Shown piece after piece: positions 46,069 to 55,705 of a stretch of DNA of 64,000 nucleotides. Source of the DNA: Halobacteriales archaeon QS_3_64_16 (GTDB lineage: Archaea; Halobacteriota; Halobacteria; Halobacteriales; Halococcaceae). Each line of letters starts with the position of its first letter. The first letter of the stretch is position 1. The notes under the pieces are model-generated. The model worked only from the letters and a program-made list of their open reading frames with translations, searched no databases and was not told the DNA's origin. The DNA lies in the NCBI GenBank assembly GCA_003021705.1, contig PXRJ01000032.1, positions 1-64,000 of the forward strand, given 5' to 3'. A program made the translations under genes and the position numbers.

Positions 46069-46265
46069 GAACCGGCGGTCTCGGCACCGAAGACGAGTCG
46101 GAACGCTCCGTCCCGTCTCCTCCGCCGTGGCGTCGAAAGCGAGTGTTTCAGTCACATACGTGATCGATGATTCGATTACATCTAAATGTTACTATAACGT
46201 AGCTATGCTGATAGTAGCGTAGTACCGTGGGGATTAATTATGCCGGAGTGCTGTCGTAGCATGTC

Positions 46266-47657
46266 ATGGCACGACAAACGGGACGGCGACGGTTTCTCGA
46301 ACTGAGCGGCACGGTACTGGGCGGGATCGCGGTCGGGACGACGGTGACGGCGGCTGAACGCACCGATCGGTTCATCGTCGAAACCAAGGGCGGGCGCACG
46401 CCGGAGGACGTAGAGGTCGTCCACGAGATGTCGGGCGTCGGGTTCGTCGTGGTCGAGGGCAGCGAGTCAGAACTGAAACGCTCGAAGGCCGTGAAGGGGT
46501 ACGCGCCGGACATCGAGATCCAGCTCGACGAGCCTGAGGTCAACGACGACGCGCCGGCAGCCGAGGAGTCGAGTCCAGAGGACGAACCGCTCTACCCGTT
46601 GCAGTGGGACAAGCAGAGTCAGAACATACCCGAAGCCCACGACGTGACTCAAGGCGAGGGAACGCGGGTAGCAATCATCGACTCCGGAGTTTTCGCTGAC
46701 CATCCGGATCTCGACGTAAACCGCGATCTCTCGCGGAACTTCACCGACGACAATGAAGGTGCGGGCGTGCCGGCGGGGGACGACCACGGTACCCACGTCG
46801 CGGGTATCGCTGGGGCGTTAGATAACGGAAGAGGGGTTGTCGGGACCGCGCCCGAGACGGACTTGGTCGACTGCCGCGTCTTCTCGTACGGTCCTGGTGC
46901 ATCGTTCGCCGACATCCTCGCCGCGATCGTCTACAGCGCGAACATCGAGGCCGACGCCGCGAACCTCTCGTTGGGTGCCTATCCCATTTCCCGGAAGGGC
47001 AACGGCCAGTTCTACGGCAAGGTGCTCAACAGCACGATGACGTACGCGAACAGGGAAGGGACGCTGTTGACCATCGCGGCGGGGAACGACTCCGCGGACC
47101 TCCAACACGACAAGAACCTCATCAGTCTGCCGAACGAAGGGGCACAGGCGTGTTCCGTCGCCGCGACGGGACCGATCGGGTTCCAGTGGAACGACGAGGC
47201 ATTCGGCGACATCGACGAGCCACCCGAGAGCCCGGCGTTCTACACCAACTACGGGACGAATGCGGTCACGGTTGCCGCTCCCGGTGGCGACGCGTACCTG
47301 CCGGCGATCGGCGTCAACGAGAACGACGACGGCGAGGACGACTACAATTGGTTCTATGACCTCGTGCTCAACACGACCGCGGACGTAAACTTCGAAACCG
47401 AGGACATTGATGACGACGATGACAAAGAACCGATCGACTACCTCGGAGCTGAGCCGACCTACGGGTGGAAGGCAGGCACCTCGATGGCTGCTCCGCAGGT
47501 CGCCGGTGCGGCTGCGCTCGTCAAATCCGAAAACCCCGAGTACAACGCAAACCAGATCGAATCGGTCCTAAAACGCACTGCAGAGGTACCCGAGGACTAC
47601 GACAAAGCGTACTACGGCGCGGGAGTCATCGACCCGGCCGAAGCCGTCCGCGACTGA
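46266..47657 (+). CDS. Secreted subtilisin-like serine protease (halolysin-like)
   Basis: A 463-residue protease. The N-terminus ARQTGRRRFLELSGTVLGGI is a twin-arginine signal, followed by a propeptide with I9-like inhibitor features up to about residue 100. The catalytic domain has Asp in VAIIDSGVFADHPDLD, His in DDHGTHVAGIAGAL and Ser in AGTSMAAPQVAGAAALV. It is exported folded through Tat and digests extracellular protein. It lacks the C-terminal extension of classic halolysins. An ATTAATTATG element lies about 30 bases upstream of the start. Confidence 0.93.
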   Translation: MARQTGRRRFLELSGTVLGGIAVGTTVTAAERTDRFIVETKGGRTPEDVEVVHEMSGVGFVVVEGSESELKRSKAVKGYAPDIEIQLDEPEVNDDAPAAEESSPEDEPLYPLQWDKQSQNIPEAHDVTQGEGTRVAIIDSGVFADHPDLDVNRDLSRNFTDDNEGAGVPAGDDHGTHVAGIAGALDNGRGVVGTAPETDLVDCRVFSYGPGASFADILAAIVYSANIEADAANLSLGAYPISRKGNGQFYGKVLNSTMTYANREGTLLTIAAGNDSADLQHDKNLISLPNEGAQACSVAATGPIGFQWNDEAFGDIDEPPESPAFYTNYGTNAVTVAAPGGDAYLPAIGVNENDDGEDDYNWFYDLVLNTTADVNFETEDIDDDDDKEPIDYLGAEPTYGWKAGTSMAAPQVAGAAALVKSENPEYNANQIESVLKRTAEVPEDYDKAYYGAGVIDPAEAVRD

Positions 47658-47737
47658 GACGACGAGTCGGCGACCGATAACCGCGCGTCGCTGCTCGTTC
47701 GATGGTGCGTTTTCGTCCGTACAGTGGGTCGATGTTC

Positions 47738-48196
47738 CTATGCATACTGCTCGATCAGGTCCGCAAGTATCGCCTCGTCCTGTACGCCGAGCAGCCGTTC
47801 GACCGGCTCGCCATCGGCGAAGACGAGCAGCGTCGGGACGCTCCGGACGGAGCACTGCTGTGCTAAGTCGGGGTTCGCGTCGATGTCGATCGTTGCGACC
47901 GCGCCCGGCGAGTCGGCCGCGACGCGCTCTACTATCGGTTCGAGCATCTGACAGGGACCACACCACGTCGCCGAGAAGTCCGCGAGCACGATGTCGTACT
48001 CTTCAAGCAGGGATCGGAACGAGTCCTCGTCTTCGATGGCGACCGGCTCCGTCGGCGGCCGCGATTCCTCACCGCCCGGCACCTCGCCGCTTCCTGCGGG
48101 GCTCGTGGCCGACGAATCGGCACCGCTTTGCAGTCGGTCGAGCTTTCGCTTCCGGATCGCATCGAGGCCGTCGGCCGCATCCGTTCGCTCGCTCAT
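47738..48196 (-). CDS. trxA: Thioredoxin with charged N-terminal extension
   Basis: A 152-residue protein. Residues 1-55 are a disordered acidic extension (MSERTDAADGLDAIRKRKLD). The thioredoxin fold follows, with VLADFSATWCGPCQMLEP carrying the redox WCGPC and SVRSVPTLLVFADGEPVERL carrying the cis-proline. It is a cytoplasmic disulfide reductase. ATG 48202 would add two residues; I prefer 48196. Confidence 0.93.
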   Translation of the reverse strand: MSERTDAADGLDAIRKRKLDRLQSGADSSATSPAGSGEVPGGEESRPPTEPVAIEDEDSFRSLLEEYDIVLADFSATWCGPCQMLEPIVERVAADSPGAVATIDIDANPDLAQQCSVRSVPTLLVFADGEPVERLLGVQDEAILADLIEQYA

Positions 48197-48350
48197 ACCC
48201 ATATAGTATTGCTCTCAGGGCCCTAAGCGCTTCGTCCGCGTCGATGCGATCCCTACAACCGTACGCCGTCCGGTCACAACGGATCGACCCGAGATGATAG
48301 CGGGCCAGCGGAAGGTTAAAGACCGCATCGCGGCGAGCAACGGTAACGAG

Positions 48351-48608
48351 ATGCTCGCAGTACCGCTCCAGCTGATCGATCAGTTCCTCATCGACTACAA
48401 CGTCGGCCAGGCGTTACTGGTGGTGTTCGTCCTCTCGATACTCGCCGTACTACCGCTGAAATCCCAGCGACTGGTCGCACTCGTCGTCGTCGTCTTCGGG
48501 TTGGTCTTCCTGATTACTCCCTCGAGCCTCCAGCCGACGGCCTTTCTCTTCTTAGGGCTCGGATTGATACTCGTCGGACCGATGCTCTACATCACCGCCA
48601 GCCGCTGA
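48351..48608 (+). CDS. Small haloarchaeal membrane protein
   Basis: An 85-residue protein with three hydrophobic helices, MLAVPLQLIDQFLIDYNVGQ then LLVVFVLSILAVLPLKS, LVALVVVVFGLVFLITPSSL and AFLFLGLGLILVGPMLYITA. I chose ATG 48351 because the 19 codons upstream are polar and non-conserved. Family unrecognised; function unknown. It is divergent from the thioredoxin gene. Confidence 0.68.
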   Translation: MLAVPLQLIDQFLIDYNVGQALLVVFVLSILAVLPLKSQRLVALVVVVFGLVFLITPSSLQPTAFLFLGLGLILVGPMLYITASR

Positions 48609-48723
48609 CCGACCGAGGCCAACACGAGCGCTACCCGACGGGTTCGGCGATCGTATCGACGATCCGATACGATCGGGGTAGACACTAAGCGCCGAAAAAG
48701 GACTACGGCATTTCCTATGGTGG

Positions 48724-48996
48724 TCAATCGAGGTACTGGGCCTCCCACTCGCGGCGCGCTTCGATCTCGCGACGACCGCGCCGGGTGAGCGTGTAGTAGT
48801 TGGTCCGTCTGTCTCGCTGGCCCTTCTCGACGAGGCCCTTGTCGACGAGCGTATCGAGGTTCGGGTACAACCGACCGTGGTGGATCTCCTTCTCGTAGTA
48901 CTCCTCGAGTTCCTCTTTGATCGCTAGACCGTGTGGTTCCTCTCTCCCCGCGATCGTGTACAACAGGTCGCGCTGGAACCCCGTCAGATCGTACAT
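48724..48996 (-). CDS. PadR-family transcriptional regulator
   Basis: A 90-residue winged-helix protein. MYDLTGFQRDLLYTIAGREE opens the domain; LAIKEELEEYYEKEIHHGRL contains the recognition helix and PNLDTLVDKGLVEKGQRDRR then TNYYTLTRRGRREIEARREW the wing. This short PadR type is abundant in haloarchaea. I prefer ATG 48996 to one twelve codons upstream. Targets unknown. Confidence 0.9.
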   Translation of the reverse strand: MYDLTGFQRDLLYTIAGREEPHGLAIKEELEEYYEKEIHHGRLYPNLDTLVDKGLVEKGQRDRRTNYYTLTRRGRREIEARREWEAQYLD

Positions 48997-49407
48997 TGGT
49001 GCCCTCGATACGATGATACTATACGAATACAAATAAGTTTGCCGCCCTGTCGGCGAGTTGGACTATCGATCCGACCGACGAGCACGGCGACAGGGCAACG
49101 AGGCCGCGATTTACGGTCCACTGGAGGTGGTAGTCAATCCGACGTGATGGTCGGTTGGGTGGTACCTATGAGGGGGAGTATACACAGCAACGGCGAATCG
49201 GTCGGTCAGCGAACCGGGAAACTTGTCACTCTCTGTCGAAGTAATGTTCGAACGAAAGCGGACGACGCAGGAGAAAAGCCCGCGTCGATCGCTTGCCGCC
49301 CTGAATTGGTCCCCGCTGACGCTTCGGCCCTCCAAGCGAAGCGTCGTTTTTACGCAGGCCACACGGACACTTAAACTTGCCGCATGTCGAAGTGCTGCGG
49401 ACGTGCC
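48997..49407. other. Intergenic region downstream of PadR gene start
   Basis: About 410 bases. It includes the PadR promoter on the minus strand (AATAAGTTTGC at 49028-49038 on the plus strand, giving AAACTTATT). No convincing gene: the only frame of note (minus, 49362-49111) is a Ser/Arg-rich 83-residue translation without conserved features. ACTTAAACTTG near 49370 is AT-rich and could be a promoter or convergent terminator. Confidence 0.4.
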
Positions 49408-49554
49408 TCAGATGTGTTCCTCTTCGAGGACCCATCCGAGCGCCCGGCGGTAGTGGGTAAAGAGTTTCCTGACACCCTCGTGGCGCATGTCCTCGTCGTC
49501 CAGTTCCTCACAGAGAAACTCGTATTGCTCGCGAATCTCCGCTTCGTCGCGCAT
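49408..49554 (-). CDS. 48-residue haloarchaeal protein
   Basis: A small acidic helical protein: MRDEAEIREQYEFLCEELDD then EDMRHEGVRKLFTHYRRALG and WVLEEEHI. The helical periodicity and single cysteine are consistent with a small conserved regulatory protein. The start is placed at ATG 49554; a start 14 codons upstream is unlikely because those codons are basic and non-helical. Family unknown. Confidence 0.6.
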   Translation of the reverse strand: MRDEAEIREQYEFLCEELDDEDMRHEGVRKLFTHYRRALGWVLEEEHI

Positions 49555-49713
49555 ACCCCTGGTAGACCCTGGGCGATGAAAAATACCCGCCTGCATCGAA
49601 GCCGAAAATCCGACCGATCGGTCCTCGCGACTTCCAACCCACTGCCACTGGCGACCGGGAGGGTCTCAACGAGCGTCCGGGGAGTTAACTCCGACCCGCG
49701 TTCAATAAGAGGT

Positions 49714-50427
49714 ATGCGAATCCGCGGCGAACGCGAGTGTTGGGACTGTGGGCGGCAGTGGTCGTACTACGAGACCGGCAGCGTCTCCTGTCCGGACTGT
49801 GGCAGCATCGGGAGCACCGGCCTCGGCGATCGAGAGCGCCACACCGCCGATCCGGTCGAACTAGATCTGAGCCCGGCACGGCAGCTCGCAGGCCAAGAGC
49901 GCTGGGAAGCCGCACTCGAGGAAGCGATCGAGCGCTGTGGGGAGTACGTCCGCCGGCAGGGCTTCCTTCGCGGGGGTGAGTTGCTCGCCTTCGAGGATAC
50001 CTACCTCGCGGCGGCGGAACTGCGCGCCGTTGCCCGCCAGCAGCAACGGGACCTCCGGGTGGGCGACGACGAGGAGATCTACCTGCTTGCTCTTCTCCGG
50101 GGTGCGGACATCGGCGAGCGACCCTCGCCGGGAGAAGTACCCGCTACCGAAGCCATGCGGAGTGCTCGCGCGCTCGCGTACGCGAAAGCGATCAAGGAGT
50201 ATCGCAGCGAGGTCAGCGCGTACCTCGGCGATCACCCCAACCCGGAAGCGGCAAGCGTACTCGGTACCGTCGCCGAACACGTCAAACGCGTCCAGGCACT
50301 CGACGGCGACGTCGACCTGCGGACGATCGAGGCCCTCGTCGACGCTACCAAAGGGGTCGGTCGGGCGATCCGCGAGGACAATGAGGGAGCGCTTGCGGCC
50401 GCGCGCGATCGGCTCGGCCGCCTCTGA
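49714..50427 (+). CDS. Haloarchaeal zinc-ribbon protein (DUF7117-like)
   Basis: A 237-residue protein. The zinc ribbon MRIRGERECWDCGRQWSYYE with SVSCPDCGSIGSTG occupies the first 40 residues. The remainder is all helical (ALEEAIERCGEYVRRQGFLR, LAFEDTYLAAAELRAVARQQ, EYRSEVSAYLGDHPNPEAAS). I recall this as DUF7117. Function unknown; the helical domain could bind nucleic acid or protein. It converges with the Nudix gene. Confidence 0.78.
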   Translation: MRIRGERECWDCGRQWSYYETGSVSCPDCGSIGSTGLGDRERHTADPVELDLSPARQLAGQERWEAALEEAIERCGEYVRRQGFLRGGELLAFEDTYLAAAELRAVARQQQRDLRVGDDEEIYLLALLRGADIGERPSPGEVPATEAMRSARALAYAKAIKEYRSEVSAYLGDHPNPEAASVLGTVAEHVKRVQALDGDVDLRTIEALVDATKGVGRAIREDNEGALAAARDRLGRL

Positions 50428-50491
50428 CCGGTCCCCTTGCTATCGCCCCGCCGTCGGTCGTGACTCCGATCGGGCGGGGTGTCCCGACCAG

Positions 50492-51028
50492 CTACTCGAC
50501 TACGGACTGGAAGAGATCGACGACGAGTTTGCGATCGAACGTGTTCTCGGGGATCTCACTTACCCACGCGACGGTCTCGATTCCCTCGCCGTCGAGTCCT
50601 GGTTCGGAGCTCGTCGTCGGGTCGGCTGTTGTCGCGAGGAAGGTCGCGAAGCGAAAGTCGAAGCGGTTCGCCGGCTCCGCCTCGTCTACGAACGTCTGGG
50701 TGGTGATCGCCGCGAGTCCCTCGATATCGGCATCGACGCCGGTCTCCTCGCGTAGCTCCCGACGTGCTCCTTCCTCGGGTGTCTCGCCCGCTTCGAGGAT
50801 CCCGCCGGGGAGCAGCCACTCTTCACCCTCGCAAACCAGGAGGACGGCATCGTCGTGGTAGCAGAAGGCACCGACGCCCCACTCCTCGGCCTCCGCTTCG
50901 AGCGTCGTCCAGCGCTCTGACTCGAAGGCGATTGTGTTCGCCCGGCGGCACACGCCGTCGTACCGAGAAGCGAGGTCCTCGGGCGCGAGCGACGAGGGTA
51001 GCGATGGGAACGAGGACGGTCCGCTCAC
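50492..51028 (-). CDS. Nudix hydrolase
   Basis: A 178-residue protein with the Nudix box GGILEAGETPEEGARRELRE followed by ETGVDA, near residues 76-101, giving the REUXEEXGU metal-binding signature. Such enzymes cleave nucleoside-diphosphate-X bonds for housekeeping. Substrate cannot be read from sequence. Its stop is four bases from the folD stop side; it lies just downstream of folD on the same strand. Confidence 0.9.
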   Translation of the reverse strand: MSGPSSFPSLPSSLAPEDLASRYDGVCRRANTIAFESERWTTLEAEAEEWGVGAFCYHDDAVLLVCEGEEWLLPGGILEAGETPEEGARRELREETGVDADIEGLAAITTQTFVDEAEPANRFDFRFATFLATTADPTTSSEPGLDGEGIETVAWVSEIPENTFDRKLVVDLFQSVVE

Positions 51029-51032
51029 GGTC

Positions 51033-51926
51033 TCACGGCAGATCGACCGCGACGTCTTCCTGCTGGCTCGCGGCTTTCACCGTATTGTAGAGTAACATCG
51101 TTCGGGTCATGGGGCCGACTCCACCGGGTACAGGGGTGATCGCGCTCGCTTTCTCGGCCGCGCCCTCGTATTCGACGTCGCCGACCAGTTCATAGCCCTT
51201 CTCGGTGTCGGCCTCGACCCGGTTGACCCCGACGTCGATCACGATGGCCCCCTCCGAGAGCATCGAACTATCGACGAACTCGGGCACCCCGACCGCGGCG
51301 ACTACGATATCGGCTCCCCGCGTCTTCTCGTCTATATTCTCGGTTCGGGAGTGACAGACCGTCACCGTGGCGTTTCCGCCTTGGGCTTTCTGCAGGAGGA
51401 GATTGGCGAGTGGCTTCCCGACGATCGAAGAGCGGCCGACGATCGTCACGTCCTTGCCCTCGGGATTGACCTCTCTCGCGGCGAGTAACTTCTGAACGCC
51501 GTGGGGGGTGCAGGGTTTGAATCGGGGGTTGCCGGCGACGAGCCGGCCGACGTTCTCGGGGTGGAAGCCATCGACGTCTTTCGCCGGGTCGATGCGGCGA
51601 AGCACCTCGCGGTAGTCGATCTGTTCGGGCACCGGGTCCTGGACGAGATAGCCGTGGATCTCCGGATCGGCGTTCAGGTCTTCGATGACATCATAGAGCT
51701 CCCCGGGCGGGGCGTCGGCGTCCAGCGCGACGTGAACACCGTTCAGCCCCATCTCCTCGCAGTCGCGCTGTTTCATCGAGACGTAAGTCTCGCTCGCCGG
51801 GTCCTCGCCGACCAGAACGGTCGCCAATCCGGGGACCACACCCGCCTCACTGAAGGTATCGACACACGCCGAGAGGCCCTCTCGAACCGACTCGGCGATC
51901 GCGTTCCCGTTGATCACATCGGTCAT
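51033..51926 (-). CDS. folD: FolD, methylene-THF dehydrogenase/cyclohydrolase
   Basis: A 297-residue bifunctional enzyme interconverting methylene- and formyl-tetrahydrofolate. VGEDPASETYVSMKQRDCEE near residues 38-57 holds the catalytic Lys; VQDPVPEQIDYREVLRRIDP, KDVDGFHPENVGRL, IVGRSSIVGKPLANLLLQKA and ITPVPGGVGPMTRTMLLYNT are signature segments. I chose ATG 51926 directly before DVINGNAIAESV. It sits downstream of glyA on the same strand, coupling serine and one-carbon metabolism. Confidence 0.96.
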   Translation of the reverse strand: MTDVINGNAIAESVREGLSACVDTFSEAGVVPGLATVLVGEDPASETYVSMKQRDCEEMGLNGVHVALDADAPPGELYDVIEDLNADPEIHGYLVQDPVPEQIDYREVLRRIDPAKDVDGFHPENVGRLVAGNPRFKPCTPHGVQKLLAAREVNPEGKDVTIVGRSSIVGKPLANLLLQKAQGGNATVTVCHSRTENIDEKTRGADIVVAAVGVPEFVDSSMLSEGAIVIDVGVNRVEADTEKGYELVGDVEYEGAAEKASAITPVPGGVGPMTRTMLLYNTVKAASQQEDVAVDLP

Positions 51927-52025
51927 GGTTCGAGGGCTGGGTCGGCGCGATCGATAGTCCGAATCGGTGTCGACGGCGGCCAAGCGGAATCAGTAGTTCT
52001 CATATGTGAATCACCAGCCTCGGAA

Positions 52026-53273
52026 TCACTCGTAGATCGGGTGCTGTTCGCACAGCCGGTCGACCGTCTCCGATACGTCGCCCCGTACGTCGGCGTTCTC
52101 CGGATCGTCGACGATCCGAGCAATCAACTCGCCGACCTCACTGCAGGCTTCGGTATCGAAGCCCCTGGTGGTGAGCGCGGCGGTCCCGGCCCTGATACCG
52201 CTCGGGTTGAAGGGCGAGCGGGTCTCTCCGGGCACCGTGTTCTTGTTGAGGACGATGCCGGCGTCCTCGAGCGCGCTTTCGACATCGCCGCCGGTGGTCT
52301 CGGGGTGTGAGTCCCGGAGATCACAGAGTACGAGATGGGTGTCGGTCCCGCCGGAGACGAGGCTCAGGCCCTCGGCTTCGAGCGCCTCGCCCAGTGCGCG
52401 GGCGTTCTCGACGACGCGGGCAGCGTAGTCCTCGAACTCGGGTTCTAAGGCTTCGGCGAAGCCAACGGCCTTTCCCGCGATGTTGTGCATAAGCGGGCCG
52501 CCCTGGCTCCCCGGGAAGACCGCCGCGTCGATCGCGTCGGCATGCTCTTCGCTACTCATGATGATTCCGCCCCGGCCTGCCCGGATGGTCTTGTGGGTCG
52601 AGCCGGTGACGAAGTCGGCGACCCCGACCGGCGAGGGATGGACCCCCGCGGCGACGAGGCCGGTGATGTGGGCGATATCGGCGAGGTGGTAGGCACCGAC
52701 GCTATCGGCGCTCTCCTGGACGCGCTCGAAGTCGACCGCACGCGGATAGGCAGAGTAGCCCGAGACGACGATATCGGGATCGAACTCCTCGGCAGTCTCC
52801 CGGAGGTCGTCGTAATCGATGTAGCCAGTCTCAGGATCGACCTCGTAATGGGCGACGTCGTAGAATTTGCCCGCGAAGTTCGCCGGATGACCATGGGAAA
52901 GGTGCCCGCCGTGAGCGAGATCGAGCGAGAGGATTCTACCGCCCGGCTCGAGCATCGCGAAGTACACTCCCATGTTCGCCTGCGTGCCGGAGTGGGGCTG
53001 GACGTTGACGTGCTCGGCATCCCAGAGTTCCTTCGCGCGGGAGACAGCGAGGCGCTCGATCTCGTCGGCGTACTCACAGCCGGCGTAGTAGCGCTCGCCG
53101 GGGTAGCCCTCGGCGTACTTGTTTGTCAGCGCCGAGCCCTGTGCTTCGAGAACGGCTTCGCTCGCGTGATTTTCACTGGCGATCATCGAGAGAGTGTCCT
53201 GCTGGCGACCTACCTCCTCAGCGAGGGCATCGGCCACGATGGGATCGACCCCCCGGATGTGTTCGTGCTCCAT
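52026..53273 (-). CDS. glyA: Serine hydroxymethyltransferase
   Basis: A 415-residue PLP enzyme transferring the serine hydroxymethyl group to tetrahydrofolate. SMIASENHASEAVLEAQGS, YAEGYPGERYYAGCEYADEI, NVQPHSGTQANMGVYFAML, AHGGHLSHG and the PLP lysine in TGSTHKTIRAGRGGIIMS are all present. The start is the ATG at 53273, close to the fold; codons upstream in frame are non-conserved. It forms a one-carbon unit with folD downstream. Confidence 0.96.
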   Translation of the reverse strand: MEHEHIRGVDPIVADALAEEVGRQQDTLSMIASENHASEAVLEAQGSALTNKYAEGYPGERYYAGCEYADEIERLAVSRAKELWDAEHVNVQPHSGTQANMGVYFAMLEPGGRILSLDLAHGGHLSHGHPANFAGKFYDVAHYEVDPETGYIDYDDLRETAEEFDPDIVVSGYSAYPRAVDFERVQESADSVGAYHLADIAHITGLVAAGVHPSPVGVADFVTGSTHKTIRAGRGGIIMSSEEHADAIDAAVFPGSQGGPLMHNIAGKAVGFAEALEPEFEDYAARVVENARALGEALEAEGLSLVSGGTDTHLVLCDLRDSHPETTGGDVESALEDAGIVLNKNTVPGETRSPFNPSGIRAGTAALTTRGFDTEACSEVGELIARIVDDPENADVRGDVSETVDRLCEQHPIYE

Positions 53274-53450
53274 ATAGAAACGAAGGTCTCGGCGGGCATA
53301 AGTCACTACCTGTCTCTTCTCGTCTCGGATGTGAGGACCTCCCGAAGCCACGATAGCCTACTGGCCGGACGGCCCTCAGTGTCGAGACGGCCGAGGTAAT
53401 TTTCACGACAGCGCAAGATATAGGATCGTGGAGGAACACTACGAATATAG

Positions 53451-55520
53451 ATGGTCGAGTGGGTCGCGTCGGGAGCCGGTCGGCGGGCGCTCGACGGCGA
53501 GCGAACGATCGCTCTCGACGCGCCGGAGTGGTACGACGGGGACGAGCGAAGCAGCCTGGGTTCGGAGAGCGGGGCGATTACCGGGACGGTCGCGGGGCTC
53601 ACGGTACCGACGCCCGTCGTACTCGAAACGGCGGCAGGCCGGCGCGTTCACAGCAGTGATGCCGCGCCGATCGACCTCCCGTCGGGTGAGTACGAGCTCT
53701 CCGTTCCCGCACTTCGGTTCGACGGGGCCACACGAGTGGACGACCCAACGGCAAACGCGATCGGAGAACGCCCAGTCGCACGAGAGCTATCCGACGGAAC
53801 CGGACGGTGCCGATCCCTCCGGTTCAGCGGTCCGGCACGGATACAAGAGAAAAACGGGACGCTCTCGGCATGCTTTCTCGAACGAACGCCGATCGCGATC
53901 GGTTGTCGACGTGAACGGCCTGACGCCGAGCCGATCGTCGTCCCGAAGACGCCCGCCGGGATCGCAACGGCGATCACACACGCTGCGAGCGCCCACCGGT
54001 CGATCGGCCCGGATCGATCGCACCCAGCACTCAGGGATCACCCACCGCTGATCGAGTTCGGCGAAACAACAGAAATCCCCGATACCGTTCGCGCTGGGAC
54101 CCCCGAGACTGGTCTCCGGCTCTCGATGCCCGACTCGATCGCGACGCTACTGGTCGCAGCGCCGCTAGCGTACTACCTCGGAGCGACCGTCGAGGTCGAC
54201 GATCGGGAGTGGCCGGTGCTCTCGGAACCGGGCGGGTTCGAGCGGCGCTTCCGGTCGATGCCGGCGTTCCATCACGACGTCGCAGCGATGCTACGACGGG
54301 TCTTTTTGCTCGACTCGCTCACGCGGACGATCGACCCTGGCGAGGTGACTGCCGCCGGCGGGTCGGCTCTCGATCGCCTCGATATCCGTCCGGGCGAGCT
54401 CGTCGATGCCACGCCGACCGAGCGCCTGGAGCGGTACTGCGAGGTTCCTTCCTCACGGCTCAGGCCCGAACTCCCGGAGTGGCACCTCTCGACGTATGTC
54501 GAGCCCACCATCGAGAACGCCCGGAGCCTACCCTATCTACTCGAGGACCTCAGCCTCCTCTACTTGCCCACCGCCTCGGAACTCGACGGGAAGGGATTGC
54601 TTCGCCGATCGCTCGACGACTTCTACCGGGCGGAGGACATCGCATCGGTCGATCGCCTCGAACCGGAGCTACACGCCGGGCGCGCCCACGGGTGGCTCGC
54701 GCCGGGGACGCCGATCGACGTGTTCAAGAGTTCACCGAGTGCCTACGAACACCGCCTGATCTACGGCGATCGGGACCCTGAGATGAGCGGCGAACACGAT
54801 CGGGTCGCGGAGATCTACCGCGAGGGGGCGGTCGACTTGCCGGCGAACGTAACGGTCGAGACAGATCTGAGTAAACGCGAACTCGCGGCGGTCTTCGAGG
54901 CACCGAACGATTTCGTACACTTCATCGGCCACTGTGATACCGGTGGACTGTGCTGTCCGGATGGGAGTTTTTCTACTTCCTCGCTCGATGAATGTCGAAC
55001 ACGGACCTTCTTCCTGAACGCATGTGGCTCCTACCAGGAAGGACTCGGGCTAATCGAGGCCGGCAGCGTCGCCGGTGCGGTGACTCTTACTGCCGTGTTG
55101 AACGATCACGCCGCGACCGTCGGCACGGCCTTCGCACGCTTGTTGATCTACGGGTTCGACATCGAGCGGGCGATCCAGCTCGCCAGACGACGGATAATGA
55201 TGGGCAAGGACTACGCCGTCGTCGGCGACGGGACCCACGCGCTGACGAACGCGGGCCGTTATCCCCCGACAGTGATGTGGCTTCAGGAATGCGAAGGGAC
55301 CTTCCGGGCGACCTACGAGGTCGCCAGTACGAGCACAACCGGCGGCACCTACCGACCGCCCGTCGCCGAGGACGACCGCACGTATCTACAGGGCGTGAAC
55401 GCCGACATCGAACTCGCGCGCGCTGAGCTGCTGTCCGTGCTCCGGGGCTCGCCGCTCCCGGTGATCTACGACGGGGATTTCCACTGGTCGACCGAGCTCG
55501 CCGACCGTCTGGATAGCTGA
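53451..55520 (+). CDS. CHAT-like caspase-fold protease candidate
   Basis: A 689-residue haloarchaeal protein. The C-terminal part has the CHAT (caspase-clan) dyad: His494 in DFVHFIGHCDTGGLCC and Cys525 in TFFLNACGSYQEGLGL, followed by GSVAGAVTLTAVLNDHAATV and IERAIQLARRRIMMGKDYAV as in CHAT folds. Residues 1-430 are a large N-terminal region (ITGTVAGLTVPTPVVLETAA at the start; AFHHDVAAMLRRVFLLDSLT and LSTYVEPTIENARSLPYLLE later) that I do not recognise. CHAT proteases cleave partner proteins in regulatory or defence settings. TbsP is the next gene on this strand. Catalytic role is inferred from motif order. Confidence 0.8.
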   Translation: MVEWVASGAGRRALDGERTIALDAPEWYDGDERSSLGSESGAITGTVAGLTVPTPVVLETAAGRRVHSSDAAPIDLPSGEYELSVPALRFDGATRVDDPTANAIGERPVARELSDGTGRCRSLRFSGPARIQEKNGTLSACFLERTPIAIGCRRERPDAEPIVVPKTPAGIATAITHAASAHRSIGPDRSHPALRDHPPLIEFGETTEIPDTVRAGTPETGLRLSMPDSIATLLVAAPLAYYLGATVEVDDREWPVLSEPGGFERRFRSMPAFHHDVAAMLRRVFLLDSLTRTIDPGEVTAAGGSALDRLDIRPGELVDATPTERLERYCEVPSSRLRPELPEWHLSTYVEPTIENARSLPYLLEDLSLLYLPTASELDGKGLLRRSLDDFYRAEDIASVDRLEPELHAGRAHGWLAPGTPIDVFKSSPSAYEHRLIYGDRDPEMSGEHDRVAEIYREGAVDLPANVTVETDLSKRELAAVFEAPNDFVHFIGHCDTGGLCCPDGSFSTSSLDECRTRTFFLNACGSYQEGLGLIEAGSVAGAVTLTAVLNDHAATVGTAFARLLIYGFDIERAIQLARRRIMMGKDYAVVGDGTHALTNAGRYPPTVMWLQECEGTFRATYEVASTSTTGGTYRPPVAEDDRTYLQGVNADIELARAELLSVLRGSPLPVIYDGDFHWSTELADRLDS

Positions 55521-55705
55521 ATAGCGACGACGCTTGGTCCTAGCCGGGCTCGCGTAAAAGGAACGATCCCTTCGAACGGAGCGAACGATCGATTCGGCCA
55601 GCCTTAACGTAGCATTTATCACTCGAATCCTGCTTTAATGAGCGATTTAAGCCCCGATTATGCGATAAAATTAAATATGCTAACCCCGTTTAGACGATCG
55701 GAATC

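Noticed and set aside
49111-49362. 83-residue minus-strand frame between the PadR gene and the small gene at 49408
   Set aside because: Ser/Arg-rich with no acidic bias or conserved pattern, unlike real genes in this genome.
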